From: Isoptericola halalbus
Lineage (GTDB): Bacteria; Actinomycetota; Actinomycetes; Actinomycetales; Cellulomonadaceae
Length of the DNA stretch: 64,000 nt
Direction: 5' to 3'
Assembly: GCA_009663185.1 (NCBI GenBank)
Contig: VJZX01000005.1
Span: forward strand, 35,698-99,697
The notes beneath the pieces were generated by a model. That model worked only from the letters and a program-made list of their open reading frames with translations, was not told the origin of the DNA and searched no databases. Position numbers and translations under genes: made by a program. Below are positions 15,748-24,751 of the stretch, in pieces. The number at the start of each line of letters is the position of its first letter. Position 1 is the stretch's first letter.

Positions 15748-16614
15748 ATGACGACCGAACCCACCGTTCACGACGCCATCGAGATGGAGCTCGTCCAGAA
15801 GCACGCGAGCCGACCCGAGGTTCCGGAGACCCCGACCCCGGTGATCCAGGTCGAGGACGTGAGCGTGTTCTACGACGACTACCAGGCGGTCCGAGACGTG
15901 ACCCTGGACATCGGTCACAACGAGATCACCGCGCTCATCGGACCGTCGGGCTGCGGCAAGTCGACCATCCTGCGGTCCCTCAACAGGATGAACGACCTCA
16001 TCCGGGGGGCACGGGTGACCGGGGCGATCCGGTACTGGGGACAGGACATGTACGAGCCGGGCGTCGACCCGATCGAGGTCCGCCGCCGGATCGGGATGGT
16101 CTTCCAGAAGCCCAACCCGTTCCCGAAGTCGATCTACGACAACATCGCGTACGGCCCTCGCGTCACCGGGATGAAGGTCGACGACATGGATGCCCACGTG
16201 GAGCGGGCGCTCACCCGGGCAGCCCTGTGGGACGAGGTCAAGGACAAGCTCAAGCAGTCCGCCTACGGACTCTCGGGCGGCCAGCAGCAGCGTCTGTGCA
16301 TCGCGCGGACGATCGCCGTGGAGCCCGACGTCATCCTCATGGACGAGCCGTGTGCCTCGCTCGACCCGATCGCGACGCTCCGCATCGAGGAGCTCATGGC
16401 CGAGCTGCGGGACCTCTACACGATCGTCATCGTGACGCACAACATGCAGCAGGCAGCTCGTGTCGCCGACCGCACCGCCTTCTTCACCGCGGCGATCGAC
16501 CCGCAGACCGGTGAGCGGCACGGCGAGCTCGTGGAGTTCGACAAGACCACGACGATCTTCGAGCGACCGGCCGACCCCCGTACGGAGGGGTACATCAGCG
16601 GGCGCTTCGGGTGA
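15748..16614 (+). CDS. pstB: Phosphate ABC transporter ATPase PstB
   Basis: 288 residues. Walker [10 protein letters not shown] lies near residue 67, signature LSGGQQQR near 176, Walker [14 protein letters not shown], and an H-loop His in [14 protein letters not shown]. PstB-specific [14 protein letters not shown] follows Walker A. It drives phosphate uptake and, in other bacteria, takes part in PhoR signalling. It carries a longer N-terminus than E. coli PstB (about 25 extra residues). Confidence 0.95.
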   Translation: MTTEPTVHDAIEMELVQKHASRPEVPETPTPVIQVEDVSVFYDDYQAVRDVTLDIGHNEITALIGPSGCGKSTILRSLNRMNDLIRGARVTGAIRYWGQDMYEPGVDPIEVRRRIGMVFQKPNPFPKSIYDNIAYGPRVTGMKVDDMDAHVERALTRAALWDEVKDKLKQSAYGLSGGQQQRLCIARTIAVEPDVILMDEPCASLDPIATLRIEELMAELRDLYTIVIVTHNMQQAARVADRTAFFTAAIDPQTGERHGELVEFDKTTTIFERPADPRTEGYISGRFG

Positions 16615-16645
16615 CGAAGCTGACCGGGCTGTGCACAGACATGCG

Positions 16646-17317
16646 ATGACCGCGATCGTGCTGGTCGACCCTGAGGTGGAGGAGTGCGAACTGCTCGAGG
16701 CGCGCCTGCGCGAGCTGGGCGTGTCTCTGGAGACGTACGCCGAGCCGCTGCGCGCGCTCGCACGGCTCGGTCGGCACGGGGCCGATGCCGTCGTGCTGGC
16801 CGCGCGTCTCGGTACGACGACGTCGGCCCGGATCGCCGAGGTGGTCCACGACGAGCTGTCCCTGCCGGTCCTGCTCGCGCACGACGCGGCCGACGTCGAC
16901 CTCATCGGACCCGCGGTGCTCGCGGGCGCCCGCCCGCTCGTGCACATCCCGTACGACCCCGAGGAGATCGTCGAGGCGTTCCGGCAGGTCCGGCCCGCGC
17001 CGAGCCGTCCCGCCGTGGTGCGGGTCGGGGAGCTCGTCCTCGACCCGGCCGGCTACGACGCCCAGCTCGCGGGTCGAGGCGTCGACCTGAGCATGCTCGA
17101 GTTCGAGGTCCTGCTCGAGCTAGCGGTGCATCACGACCACGTGGTGCAACGCTCGGCCCTGCTTCGGCGCTGGACGACGTCGGCCGACCCGGAGGAGAAG
17201 CTGATCGGCATCATCGGGCGCCTCCGGCGCAAGCTCGAGGCGTTCGGTCGGTCCCAGGCGATCCACACCGTGCGGGGCGTGGGCTACCGGCTCGAGTCGC
17301 ACGCCCTGGGTGCCTGA
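16646..17317 (+). CDS. OmpR-like regulator with a non-phosphorylatable receiver
   Basis: 223 residues. The N-terminal ~115 residues have the length and pattern of a receiver domain, but its active site is missing. The acidic pair is reduced (IVLVDPEVEE), the phospho-acceptor position reads AVVLAARLGT with Ala in place of Asp, and the conserved Lys before Pro is Ile (LVHIPYDPEEIVEAF). The C-terminal ~100 residues are an intact winged helix ending with HTVRGVGYRLE, diagnostic of the OmpR/PhoB class. It starts 31 bp after pstB and is probably in the pst transcript. It likely acts without phosphorylation; linkage suggests phosphate control, but targets are unknown. Confidence 0.8.
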   Translation: MTAIVLVDPEVEECELLEARLRELGVSLETYAEPLRALARLGRHGADAVVLAARLGTTTSARIAEVVHDELSLPVLLAHDAADVDLIGPAVLAGARPLVHIPYDPEEIVEAFRQVRPAPSRPAVVRVGELVLDPAGYDAQLAGRGVDLSMLEFEVLLELAVHHDHVVQRSALLRRWTTSADPEEKLIGIIGRLRRKLEAFGRSQAIHTVRGVGYRLESHALGA

Positions 17318-17358
17318 GCCGGCCCGGGACGGCGTCGATCAGCTCCGGCCCGTCAGGC
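17312..17358. terminator. Inverted repeat between convergent genes
   Basis: GCCTGA (17312-17317) and TCAGGC (17353-17358), with further GCCGG/CCGGC pairing inside. The arms contain the stop codons of the regulator gene and of arsC. Placement between convergent operons suggests a shared terminator; the stem is imperfect. Confidence 0.4.
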
Positions 17359-17757
17359 GACCGCCTCGACGCCCAGCTCGTCGAGCAGAGCGCGCACGCG
17401 GCCCTCGATCTCGTCGCGGATGGGGCGCACGGCCTCGATGCCCTGGCCGGCCGGGTCCTTCAGCGCCCAGTCCTCGTACCGCTTGCCGGGGAAGATCGGG
17501 CAGGCGTCGCCGCAGCCCATCGTGATGACGACGTCGGACGCCTGGACCGCCTCGGTCGTGAGGATCTTGGGCTTCTCGGCGCGGATGTCGATGCCCTTCT
17601 CGAGCATGGCGTCGACGGCGACCGGGTTGATCTGCTCGGCGGGCATCGAGCCGGCCGAGCGGACCTCGACGGCGCCGCCGGACAGCTCGCGCAGGAAGCC
17701 CGCGGCCATCTGGGAGCGGCCGGCGTTGTGGACGCAGACGAACAGGGCGGAGGGCAT
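17353..17757 (-). CDS. arsC: Arsenate reductase, low-molecular-weight phosphatase type
   Basis: 134 residues with the P-loop CVHNAGRSQ at residues 8-16 (CX5R), a second redox-type motif TMGCGDACP near residue 87, and the PGKRYEDWALKDP block with the general-acid Asp. These are hallmarks of thioredoxin- or mycothiol-linked arsenate reductases of the LMW phosphatase fold. It reduces As(V) to As(III) for export by Acr3. It is last of the acr3-arsRC-arsC operon, 20 bp after the fusion gene, with a GAGAGGAA ribosome site. Whether it uses thioredoxin or mycothiol is not settled here. Confidence 0.9.
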   Translation of the reverse strand: MPSALFVCVHNAGRSQMAAGFLRELSGGAVEVRSAGSMPAEQINPVAVDAMLEKGIDIRAEKPKILTTEAVQASDVVITMGCGDACPIFPGKRYEDWALKDPAGQGIEAVRPIRDEIEGRVRALLDELGVEAVA

Positions 17758-17777
17758 GGCGTTCCTCTCGGGTGGGG

Positions 17778-18824
17778 TCATTCGGGGAGGGGGAGATCGG
17801 GCAGGAGGTCGCGCAGCAGGGCGTGGACGCGTGCGTCGAGCTCGTCGCGGATCGCGCGGACGCCGGTGGGTGAGGCGAGCGCCGGGTCGCCGACCACCCA
17901 GTCCTCGTACCGCTTGCCGGGCAGCACGGGGCACACGTCCCCGCACCCCATGGTCACGACGACGTCGGCGGCGCGCACGGCGTCGTCGGTCAGCGGCTTG
18001 GGGAAGACGTCGGCGCCGGTGTCGCCGCCGAGATCGACCAGCAGCGGCTTGACGGACGCGTGCACGTCGCCCGCGGGGACCGACCCGGCCGAGCGCACGA
18101 CGACGCGGTCGCCCGCGTAGTGCTGCAGCAGCGCGGCCGCGAGCTGTGATCGGCCCGCGTTCGCGACGCAGACGAAGAGCACCTGCGGCGGGTGCTCCGC
18201 CGTCGTGCCCGCCTCGGAGGCGCGGGCCAGCGCGGCGTCGGCAAGCCGCTGCCCCGCGAAGTGCTCGGTCAGCGCGACGAGGTGGACGGGGATGCCGCCG
18301 CGGCGCGCGAGCGCGGTGTAGGACTCGCGGACCACGCGCAGCGCATCGTCCGGGGTCGTGGCGGGCACGCGCGCGGCGAGCGAGGCAGCGACCCGCGCGA
18401 GCTCGTGCTCGACGTCCCAGAGCCCGTGCATCGCGGAGTCGCGGCCCGTCGTGAGGCGGCTCTCGAGCGCCGCGGGCGCGAAGCGGTCGAGCAGCATGGT
18501 GACCGCGCCGCGGTAGCCGGGGGCCACGCGGTACCAGACCCACGTGCCGCGCCGCTCGGACGCGAGCACCCCGACGTCGCGCAGCACCTTGAGGTGGTGG
18601 GACACGGTCGGCTGCGAGACCTCGGCGAGCTCGGCGAGGTCGCACACGCACGCCTCGCCGTCGGGCGCGGTGGCGATGGCCGAGAGCATGCGCAGGCGCA
18701 GCGGGTCGGCGAGCGCCTTGAGCGTGGTCGCGACGGCGTCCGCGACGTCGCTCCCGATCGCGCGGTCGGCGACCGGGGCGGCGGGAGAGCACTCGGAGGC
18801 GCGCTCCGGGGCGGTGGTGGTCAT
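17778..18824 (-). CDS. ArsR-ArsC fusion: arsenic repressor joined to arsenate reductase
   Basis: 348 residues in three parts. Residues ~25-110 are an ArsR winged helix (VSQPTVSHHLKVL) with ACVCDL cysteines 59 and 61 and an extra N-terminal Cys12. Residues ~115-205 are an all-helical linker (ALESRLTTGRDSAMHGLWD onward) of the kind found between the domains in such fusions. Residues ~212-348 form an LMW-phosphatase ArsC with CVANAGRSQ, TMGCGDVCP and PGKRYEDWVVGDP. Such fusions are known in actinobacteria. It probably represses its own operon and reduces arsenate. The ATG has GGAGGAGG upstream and overlaps the acr3 stop as ATGA. Confidence 0.92.
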   Translation of the reverse strand: MTTTAPERASECSPAAPVADRAIGSDVADAVATTLKALADPLRLRMLSAIATAPDGEACVCDLAELAEVSQPTVSHHLKVLRDVGVLASERRGTWVWYRVAPGYRGAVTMLLDRFAPAALESRLTTGRDSAMHGLWDVEHELARVAASLAARVPATTPDDALRVVRESYTALARRGGIPVHLVALTEHFAGQRLADAALARASEAGTTAEHPPQVLFVCVANAGRSQLAAALLQHYAGDRVVVRSAGSVPAGDVHASVKPLLVDLGGDTGADVFPKPLTDDAVRAADVVVTMGCGDVCPVLPGKRYEDWVVGDPALASPTGVRAIRDELDARVHALLRDLLPDLPLPE

Positions 18825-19960
18825 GTCCGGACCTCCTCCACGAGGACCTGCGGCGCGGGCGCGGCCGCGCCGGGTCCCGCTGCACCGTGTGCCGGCGGGC
18901 CGGGTGCCGCCGGGTCCACGCCGAACCAGCGACGCCCGGCCCACAGCGACACGTACACGAGGCCCACGAGCACGGGGACCTCGATGAGGGGCCCCACCAC
19001 GCCGGCCAGGGCCTGGCCGGAGGCGGCGCCGAACGTGGCGATCGCGACGGCGATCGCGAGCTCGAAGTTGTTGCCCGCCGCGGTGAACGCGAGCGTCGTC
19101 GAGCGTGCGTAGCCCAGGCCGAGCGCGTACCCGAGGGCCATGCCGAGCGCCCACTGCACGGCGAAGTACACGAGCAGGGGAACGGCGATGCGCGCGACGT
19201 CGAGCGGCCTGGCGGCGATGGCGTCGCCCTGCAGGGCGAACAGCAGCGCGATGGTGAACAGCAGGCCGTACAGCGCCCAGGGCCCGACGCGCGGGACGAA
19301 GGCCTGCTCGTACCAGGCGCGGCCACGTGTGCGCTCGCCCACGGCGCGCGACGCGAAGCCCGCCGCGAGCGGTACGCCCAGGAACACGAGCACGTTGAGC
19401 GCGATCTGGCCGATCGAGACGTCGAGCCCCTGGGTGTCGAGGCCCAGCCAGCCGGGCAGCACCGTCAGGTAGAACCAGCCGAGCAGCGAGAAGGCGAGGA
19501 CCTGGAACACCGAGTTGAGCGCGACGAGCACCGCGGCCGCCTCACGGTCACCGCAGGCCAGGTCGTTCCAGATGACCACCATCGCGATGCAGCGCGCGAG
19601 CCCGACGACGATGAGGCCGGTGCGGTACTCCGGCAGGTCGGGCAGGAGGAGCCACGCGAGCGCGAACATGAGCGCGGGGCCGAGGAGCCAGTTGAGCACG
19701 AGCGAGCTGACGAGCAGCCGCCGGTCTCCCGTGACGGCCGCGACACGGTCGTACCGGACCTTGGCGAGCACCGGGTACATCATCACGAGCAGCCCGAGCG
19801 CGATCGGCAGCGAGACGCCGCCGACCTCGAGAGCCTCGAGCGCGTCCCCCACGCCGGGGAGCCATCGGCCCAGCAGCAGGCCCGCGACCATCGCGAGGCC
19901 GATCCACAGGGGAAGCCAGCGGTCCAGGGTGGACAGGCGGCGGGTGACGGGTGTGCTCAC
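18821..19960 (-). CDS. acr3: Arsenite efflux transporter, ACR3 family
   Basis: 379 residues with about ten membrane helices. ACR3 hallmarks: the conserved Cys in LARCIAMVVIWNDLACGD (translocation thiol), NWLLGPALMFALAWL, ALNSVFQVLAFSLL, and FTAAGNNFELAIAVAIA. It exports arsenite using the proton gradient. The GTG at 19960 is chosen because GCGAGGAG lies nine bases upstream and the protein then starts at the normal place. It is first gene of the three-gene ars operon; the C-terminal 40 residues are a low-complexity Ala/Pro tail. An ArsR-type operator overlaps its -10. Confidence 0.93.
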   Translation of the reverse strand: MSTPVTRRLSTLDRWLPLWIGLAMVAGLLLGRWLPGVGDALEALEVGGVSLPIALGLLVMMYPVLAKVRYDRVAAVTGDRRLLVSSLVLNWLLGPALMFALAWLLLPDLPEYRTGLIVVGLARCIAMVVIWNDLACGDREAAAVLVALNSVFQVLAFSLLGWFYLTVLPGWLGLDTQGLDVSIGQIALNVLVFLGVPLAAGFASRAVGERTRGRAWYEQAFVPRVGPWALYGLLFTIALLFALQGDAIAARPLDVARIAVPLLVYFAVQWALGMALGYALGLGYARSTTLAFTAAGNNFELAIAVAIATFGAASGQALAGVVGPLIEVPVLVGLVYVSLWAGRRWFGVDPAAPGPPAHGAAGPGAAAPAPQVLVEEVRT

Positions 19961-19993
19961 GGAACGGGGCTCCTCGCTGATTCGACTCCCGTC

Positions 19994-20012
19994 AATATAG
20001 ACGAAAGTCGAT
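19994..20012 (-). promoter_or_regulatory. acr3 operon -10 and ArsR-type operator
   Basis: Read on the minus strand, TATATT (19999-19994) is a good -10. ATAGAC-GAAA-GTCGAT (plus strand 19997-20012) is a near-perfect inverted repeat overlapping it. The half sites resemble the ATCGA-type sites at 10168 and 5966. The likely binder is the ArsR-ArsC fusion protein encoded in the same operon. Confidence 0.6.
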
Positions 20013-20046
20013 GCAAGCCGCGACCGGCCGCCGTCGGGCACATCTC

Positions 20047-20091
20047 TTGCCAGCCGCTGAACGTGTGTTTAGGCTTATGAACGTGCGTTCA
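20047..20091 (+). promoter_or_regulatory. Leaderless tetR promoter with two 20-bp-phased operators
   Basis: TTGCCA (20047-20052), 17-base spacer, TAGGCT (20070-20075), directly followed by the ATG at 20077, so the transcript probably starts at or near the ATG. TGAACGTGTGTTTA (20058-20071) and TGAACGTGCGTTCA (20078-20091) are palindromic copies of TGAACG-NN-CGTTCA spaced exactly 20 bp, one overlapping the -10 and one the start codon. This is a self-repression site for the TetR protein. Confidence 0.75.
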
Positions 20092-20772
20092 GCAGACGAC
20101 CTCACCACGCGGGCCCGGATCCGCGACGCCGCCGTGCTGCGGTTCGCGCGCTCGGGCTTCGGCGCGACCGTGCGCACGATCGCGGCCGACGCCGGGGTGA
20201 GCCCCGCGCTCGTGATCCACCACTTCGGCTCGAAGGACACGCTGCACGCCGCGTGCGACGAGCACGTGCTGGCCTGGATCGCGGAGACGAAGCGGCAGAA
20301 CATGGGCCGCGCGACATCGGGCGGGCTCCTCGAGGTCCTCGCCCAGCAGGACGAGCTCGCACCTCTCATGGGCTATGTACTGCGTTCCCTGCAGGCCGGG
20401 GGATCGGTCGGCAAGGCGTTCGTCGAGCACATGATCGACGACGCCGAGAAGTACACGGCCGAGGCGGTCGAGCAGGGCATCGCCAAGCCGAGCCGCGACG
20501 AGCGGGCACGCGTGCGCTACCTCGTCATGGCCTCGCTCGGCTCGCTGCTGCTCTCGGTCACGCTCGACCCGCCCGAGGACCCCGAAGACGTGAACGCCAC
20601 GGTCCGCCGGTACACCGCCGACTTCTACCTGCCCATGCTCGAGCTGTTCACCGAGGGCTTCCTCACGTCCCGCCGCATGCTCGACGACTACCTCCTCTAC
20701 GTCGGTGACCCGCCGTCGGCCCACCGCGCCGACGGCGAGGAAGCCCCCAGCGCGGACGACCCCGCCGCCTGA
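20077..20772 (+). CDS. TetR-family repressor of the adjacent ABC exporter
   Basis: 231 residues. The N-terminal TetR helix-turn-helix spans residues ~10-55 ([34 protein letters not shown]). The C-terminal ligand domain includes [15 protein letters not shown] and a long helical tail. The ATG at 20077 lies within its own operator, and the promoter spacing implies a leaderless mRNA. The next two genes, an ABC ATPase and its permease, follow after 40 bp, so it most likely controls drug or metabolite export through them. Confidence 0.88.
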   Translation: MNVRSADDLTTRARIRDAAVLRFARSGFGATVRTIAADAGVSPALVIHHFGSKDTLHAACDEHVLAWIAETKRQNMGRATSGGLLEVLAQQDELAPLMGYVLRSLQAGGSVGKAFVEHMIDDAEKYTAEAVEQGIAKPSRDERARVRYLVMASLGSLLLSVTLDPPEDPEDVNATVRRYTADFYLPMLELFTEGFLTSRRMLDDYLLYVGDPPSAHRADGEEAPSADDPAA

Positions 20773-20812
20773 CGCGTGTGCGAACACACCAGAAGACACA
20801 CGAAGGGGAACC

Positions 20813-21826
20813 ATGTCCACCACGTCCATGGGCGCCACGGCCGCGCCCGCGATCGAGATCCACGACCTGCACAAGTCCTTCGGCACGGTCAAGGCCCTGG
20901 ACGGCCTCGACCTGACCGTCCGTCCCGGCGAGGTCGCCGGCTTCCTGGGCCCCAACGGCGCCGGGAAGTCGACGACCATCCGCGTCCTGCTGGGGCTGCT
21001 GCGCTCCGACTCGGGCCAGGTCCGCCTGCTCGGCGGTGACCCCTGGTCCGACGTCGTCGCGCTGCACCGCCGCCTGGCCTACGTGCCCGGGGAGGTCAGC
21101 CTGTGGCCCAACCTCACGGGCGGCGAGGCGATCGACCTCATCACCCGGCTGCGCGGCGACGGCCGGAGCAAGGCCGCGCGCCAGCGCCGTCAGGAGCTGC
21201 TCGAGCGCTTCGAGCTCGACCCCACCAAGAAGACCCGCACCTACTCGAAGGGAAACCGGCAGAAGGTTGCCCTCGTCGCGGCTCTCGCCTCCGACGTCGA
21301 CCTCCTCGTCCTCGACGAGCCGACGGCGGGCCTCGACCCGCTCATGGAGGCCGTGTTCACCGAGTACGTGCGCGAGGCCCGCTCCCAGGGCACGTCCGTC
21401 CTGCTCAGCAGCCACATCCTCCACGAGGTCGAGAAGGTCTGCGACACCGTCACGATCATCCGCAACGGCCGCTCCGTGGAGTCGGGCACGCTCGACGAGC
21501 TGCGCCACCTCACCAGGTCGAACGTGGCCGCGGTCGTCGCGGGCGACCCCTCCGCCGTCGGCGTCCTGCCGGGCGTCCACGACATGGTCGCCGTACCCGC
21601 CGACGGCGGTACGCGCGTCACGTTCGACGTGGACAACGAGCACGTCGGGGGCGTCCTGTCCGCCCTCGGCGCCCTCGGGGTGCACAGCTTCACGGCGGCA
21701 CCGCCGTCGCTCGAGGAGCTCTTCCTGCGCCACTACGGCGACGAGCTGCCCGACGCCGGCAGCGCGCTGTCCGCGAACGGGTCGCCCGCCGGAGCGGTCG
21801 TCTCGGGCGAGGGGAGCGTGCGATGA
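20813..21826 (+). CDS. ABC exporter ATPase
   Basis: 337 residues. Walker [10 protein letters not shown] is near residue 48; the signature is the atypical [10 protein letters not shown] in place of LSGGQ; Walker B is [13 protein letters not shown]; the H-loop follows in [13 protein letters not shown]. The SKGNRQK variant is usual for the actinobacterial antibiotic/polyketide exporter group. A ~90-residue C-terminal extension is present as in DrrA-like proteins. It ends in an ATGA overlap with the permease gene, forming a two-component exporter under the TetR upstream. Confidence 0.9.
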   Translation: MSTTSMGATAAPAIEIHDLHKSFGTVKALDGLDLTVRPGEVAGFLGPNGAGKSTTIRVLLGLLRSDSGQVRLLGGDPWSDVVALHRRLAYVPGEVSLWPNLTGGEAIDLITRLRGDGRSKAARQRRQELLERFELDPTKKTRTYSKGNRQKVALVAALASDVDLLVLDEPTAGLDPLMEAVFTEYVREARSQGTSVLLSSHILHEVEKVCDTVTIIRNGRSVESGTLDELRHLTRSNVAAVVAGDPSAVGVLPGVHDMVAVPADGGTRVTFDVDNEHVGGVLSALGALGVHSFTAAPPSLEELFLRHYGDELPDAGSALSANGSPAGAVVSGEGSVR

Positions 21827-23475
21827 CCGCCGCGGCGGAGGCGACCCTGGCGCCGTCGGTGCCCACTGCCTTCGGGTCCACGCTGACCGGCACGTGGCGG
21901 CTGGTGCGGTTCATGCTGCGTCGCGACCGGGTGCGGTTGACCGTATGGGTGCTGGGCGTCACGGCGCTGTACGCGGCGCAGCTCGGCGAGTACCTCGTGC
22001 TGGCGGACAGCCCGACCGCGCTCGAGGCGCGAGCCGTCATCATGCGGACCCCCGCCATGATCTCGATGACCGGGCCCGGGTACGGGCTGGACGACTACAC
22101 GGTCGGCGCGGCCCTCGCGAACGAGCTCGTGCTCTGGATCGTCCTCACGGTGGCCACCATGAGCATTCTCCAGGTGGTCCGGCACACCCGGGCGGAGGAG
22201 GAGAGCGGGCGGTCCGAGCTCGTCCGGGCCGGCGTCGTCGGCCGGCACGCTCCGTCCGTCGCCGCGCTGATCACCGTCCTTCTCCCGAACGCCGTGATCG
22301 CGGTCCTCACGGGTGCCATGCTCGTGTCCGGAGGCCTTGATGCGACCGACTCCTTCGCGATGACCGCCGGGATCGGGCTGGCTTCGCTCGTGTTCGGTGC
22401 CGCCGCGCTCGTCGCCTGCCAGGTCACGGAGCACGCCCGGGGCGCGTCCGGGCTCGGCCTCGCGGTGCTCGGCGCCGCGTTCGTCCTGCGTGCGGTCGGC
22501 GACATCCAGGAGGAGCACGGGGGCGCCCTGTCGTGGCTGTCGCCCATCGGGTGGGTCCAGCAGACCCGGGCGTTCGTCGACCTGCGCTGGTGGCCGCTCC
22601 TGCTCTGCGTGGTCGCGGTCGCGCTGCTCCTCATGCTCGGGGCGTTCCTCGCGTCGCGGCGGGACTTCGGCGGCGGCCTCGTGGCGACGCGCCGGGGCCG
22701 CGCGGACGCGAACGCCGCGCTGGACGGTCCGTTCGCCCTCGCGTGGACGCAGCAGCGCATCGGCCTGCTGTGGACATCGCTCGGGCTCGGCGTCATGTGG
22801 CTCCTGACGGGCAGCGTTCTCGGGGTGGTCCCCGACATGATGGAGACTGTGCGGGACAACCCGATCTACTCGACCCTGCTCGGCGAGGGCGACCTCACGA
22901 AGGCGTTCGTCGGCATCGTCGCGCTCTATGCGGCGTTCGGAGGGGCCGGTTACGCGATCGCCATGAGCCTGCGGGTCAAGGCCGAGGAGGAGTCCGGCCG
23001 AGCCGAGTACCTCCTTGCGACGCCGGTGTCCCGCGTGCGCTGGCTCGGCGCAAACCTCGCCGTCGCCGGGATCGGCACGGCGGTGGTGACGATGAGCGGT
23101 GTGCTGGCGACCTGGGTGGGTGCCGTCGCCAGCGGCGTCACGGATCCCGCGTTCGGCGACTTCGCCGGGCTGGGGGTGGTCTACCTGCCGGCGCTCGCCG
23201 TGCTCGTCGGCCTGGCGGCCGCGCTCTACGCCTGGGTGCCGCGGGCCACTCCCGTGCTGTGGGCGCTGTTCGCCTACATGTTCGTGGTGGGCCTGTTCGC
23301 CGAGCTGCTCGGCCTGCCCGACTGGGCGCGAGGCATCTCGCCGTTCTGGTGGGTCCCCAACACGCTCGTGGCTGACGTGGAGGCCGCCGACATCCTCGGG
23401 CTGTGCGCCGTCGCCGTCGTGCTGTTGGGGCTCGCGTTCGTCGGGTTCCGGCGTCGTGACGTCGTGAGCACCTGA
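21823..23475 (+). CDS. ABC exporter permease (tetronasin/polyketide exporter type)
   Basis: 550 residues with about twelve membrane segments in two homologous halves. Each half has an internal EEESGR motif ([19 protein letters not shown] near residue 125 and [19 protein letters not shown] near 385), the marker of the large-permease exporters next to SKGNRQK-type ATPases. It acts with the preceding ATPase to expel hydrophobic compounds. It starts inside the ATPase stop codon (ATGA). Confidence 0.88.
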   Translation: MTAAAEATLAPSVPTAFGSTLTGTWRLVRFMLRRDRVRLTVWVLGVTALYAAQLGEYLVLADSPTALEARAVIMRTPAMISMTGPGYGLDDYTVGAALANELVLWIVLTVATMSILQVVRHTRAEEESGRSELVRAGVVGRHAPSVAALITVLLPNAVIAVLTGAMLVSGGLDATDSFAMTAGIGLASLVFGAAALVACQVTEHARGASGLGLAVLGAAFVLRAVGDIQEEHGGALSWLSPIGWVQQTRAFVDLRWWPLLLCVVAVALLLMLGAFLASRRDFGGGLVATRRGRADANAALDGPFALAWTQQRIGLLWTSLGLGVMWLLTGSVLGVVPDMMETVRDNPIYSTLLGEGDLTKAFVGIVALYAAFGGAGYAIAMSLRVKAEEESGRAEYLLATPVSRVRWLGANLAVAGIGTAVVTMSGVLATWVGAVASGVTDPAFGDFAGLGVVYLPALAVLVGLAAALYAWVPRATPVLWALFAYMFVVGLFAELLGLPDWARGISPFWWVPNTLVADVEAADILGLCAVAVVLLGLAFVGFRRRDVVST

Positions 23476-23565
23476 TCCTCGTCACACACCGGCGCCGTTG
23501 CCCGCGGCTCCCGGTAGGCGCCGATACTGCGCGGGTCGCGAGCGGAGGTCTGCGAGCATGGGCCC

Positions 23566-24246
23566 ATGGGTGAGCTCCTCGCGGTCTGCCGGGTCCATCA
23601 GCTGCTCCCGGACAAGGGCGCGGTCGGGGTCACGGCCATCGACAAACGACCCGTCGACGGGCGCGTGAAGGCGGGGCGGCTCGGTCTGTACGCGGACGTC
23701 CAGGCCGACCGCGCGAACCACGGCGGCCTGGACCAGGCCGTCTACGCCTACGCGCAGGAGGACGCCGACGTCTGGGCCGCCGAGCTCGGCTACGAGGTCA
23801 CCCCGGGACTCTTCGGGGAGAACCTGCGGACGGGTGGCGTGGCGGTGAGCACGGCGCTGATCGGGGAGCGGTGGCGCGTCGGCACCGCGACGCTCGAGGT
23901 GACCCAGCCCCGCACGCCGTGCGCGACCTTCCAGCGGCGCCTCGGCGAGCCGCGCTGGGTCAAGCGGTTCACGCAGGCGAACCGCACGGGCGCGTACCTG
24001 CGCGTCGTCGAGCCGGGCGAGCTCGGCTCGGGTGACGCCGTCGACGTCGTGCACCGCCCGGTGCACGACGTGACGGTCGCCGACTGGTTCGCGGCGTGGA
24101 ACCGGCGGGGTGATGACGCCGCGGCGGCCGCGGCCCTCGCGCGTCGCCTGCTCGACGCCGCCGACCGCGGCGAGGTGCGTCTTAGTGTCGACATGCGTGA
24201 GCGCGCGCAGAAGGCCGTCGCCGCGCTCGACCCCGCCGCGAGGTAG
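23566..24246 (+). CDS. MOSC-domain protein (YiiM-like)
   Basis: 226 residues with the MOSC beta-barrel core: DRANHGGLDQAVYAYAQED, GLFGENLRTGG and the conserved Cys in QPRTPCATFQRRLG (about residue 124), proposed to handle molybdenum cofactor sulfur. A YiiM-type C-terminal helical extension follows. YiiM-like proteins detoxify N-hydroxylated bases; that activity is possible but unproven here. The final codons are Arg AGG then TAG within the GCGAGGTAGCGCG motif. Confidence 0.85.
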   Translation: MGELLAVCRVHQLLPDKGAVGVTAIDKRPVDGRVKAGRLGLYADVQADRANHGGLDQAVYAYAQEDADVWAAELGYEVTPGLFGENLRTGGVAVSTALIGERWRVGTATLEVTQPRTPCATFQRRLGEPRWVKRFTQANRTGAYLRVVEPGELGSGDAVDVVHRPVHDVTVADWFAAWNRRGDDAAAAAALARRLLDAADRGEVRLSVDMRERAQKAVAALDPAAR

Positions 24247-24250
24247 CGCG
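24238..24250 (+). repeat. GCGAGGTAGCGCG motif at a gene end
   Basis: Exact copy of the 13-mer found at 5503-5515 and, on the other strand, at 8780-8768. It again contains the TAG stop codon (24244-24246) of the gene it ends. Confidence 0.65.
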
Positions 24251-24258
24251 TCCGCAGG

Positions 24259-24660
24259 TCAGCCGGCGTACTGCGGGTCGGGTGGGGCGACCCACTGCAC
24301 GAGCTGGTAGATCACCCCGTTGGGGTCGGACATCTGGAAGAAGCGCTCGCCCCACGGCTCGGTCTCGATCGAGGTGACGATCTCGGCGCCGGCGTCCTGC
24401 AGCCGCGCGTAGTCGGCGTCGATGTCCTCGACGGTGAAGACGACGAGCAGCCCGTCGGCGCGGCCGGCTGCCGACGCCGGCTTGAACGTCGGCAGCCCGG
24501 TGCGGAGGTAGATGAGGTTGACGCCGGACTCGGGGTGGGCCAGCGAGCAGAAACCGTCGGCGGCCATCGCCTCGGTGAACCCGAGGTGCCTCTGGACCCA
24601 CGAGGCCGAGGCCTCGACGTCGGGGACGTTGAGCGAGATGGCGGTCTCGGTGATGCGCAT
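24259..24660 (-). CDS. Single-domain VOC protein
   Basis: 133 residues with one glyoxalase-fold module: SLNVPDVEASASWVQRHLGF at the start, the ADGLLVVFTVEDID strand, and the closing WGERFFQMSDPNGVIYQLVQW with Glu/Gln metal-site candidates. This is the general bleomycin-resistance-like/glyoxalase class; substrate unknown. The ATG at 24660 follows AGCAGGAGA. It is divergent from a TetR gene across a large palindrome, so its expression is probably TetR-controlled. Confidence 0.82.
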   Translation of the reverse strand: MRITETAISLNVPDVEASASWVQRHLGFTEAMAADGFCSLAHPESGVNLIYLRTGLPTFKPASAAGRADGLLVVFTVEDIDADYARLQDAGAEIVTSIETEPWGERFFQMSDPNGVIYQLVQWVAPPDPQYAG

Positions 24661-24698
24661 GGGGTGGTCTCCTGCTCTCGTGGGGACGAAGGCTTTCA

Positions 24699-24727
24699 TT
24701 GTACGCTGTACGTCGTACGGTGTACAA
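24699..24727. promoter_or_regulatory. 29-bp palindromic operator between VOC and tetR
   Basis: TTGTACGCTGTACG followed by TCGTACGGTGTACAA reads nearly the same on both strands; GTAC is repeated at four regular positions. Long palindromes of this kind bind TetR dimers or dimer pairs. Its location between divergent start codons implies control of both genes. Confidence 0.7.
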
Positions 24728-24751
24728 CGTTCTTGTGGCAGAGTTGTTCCC

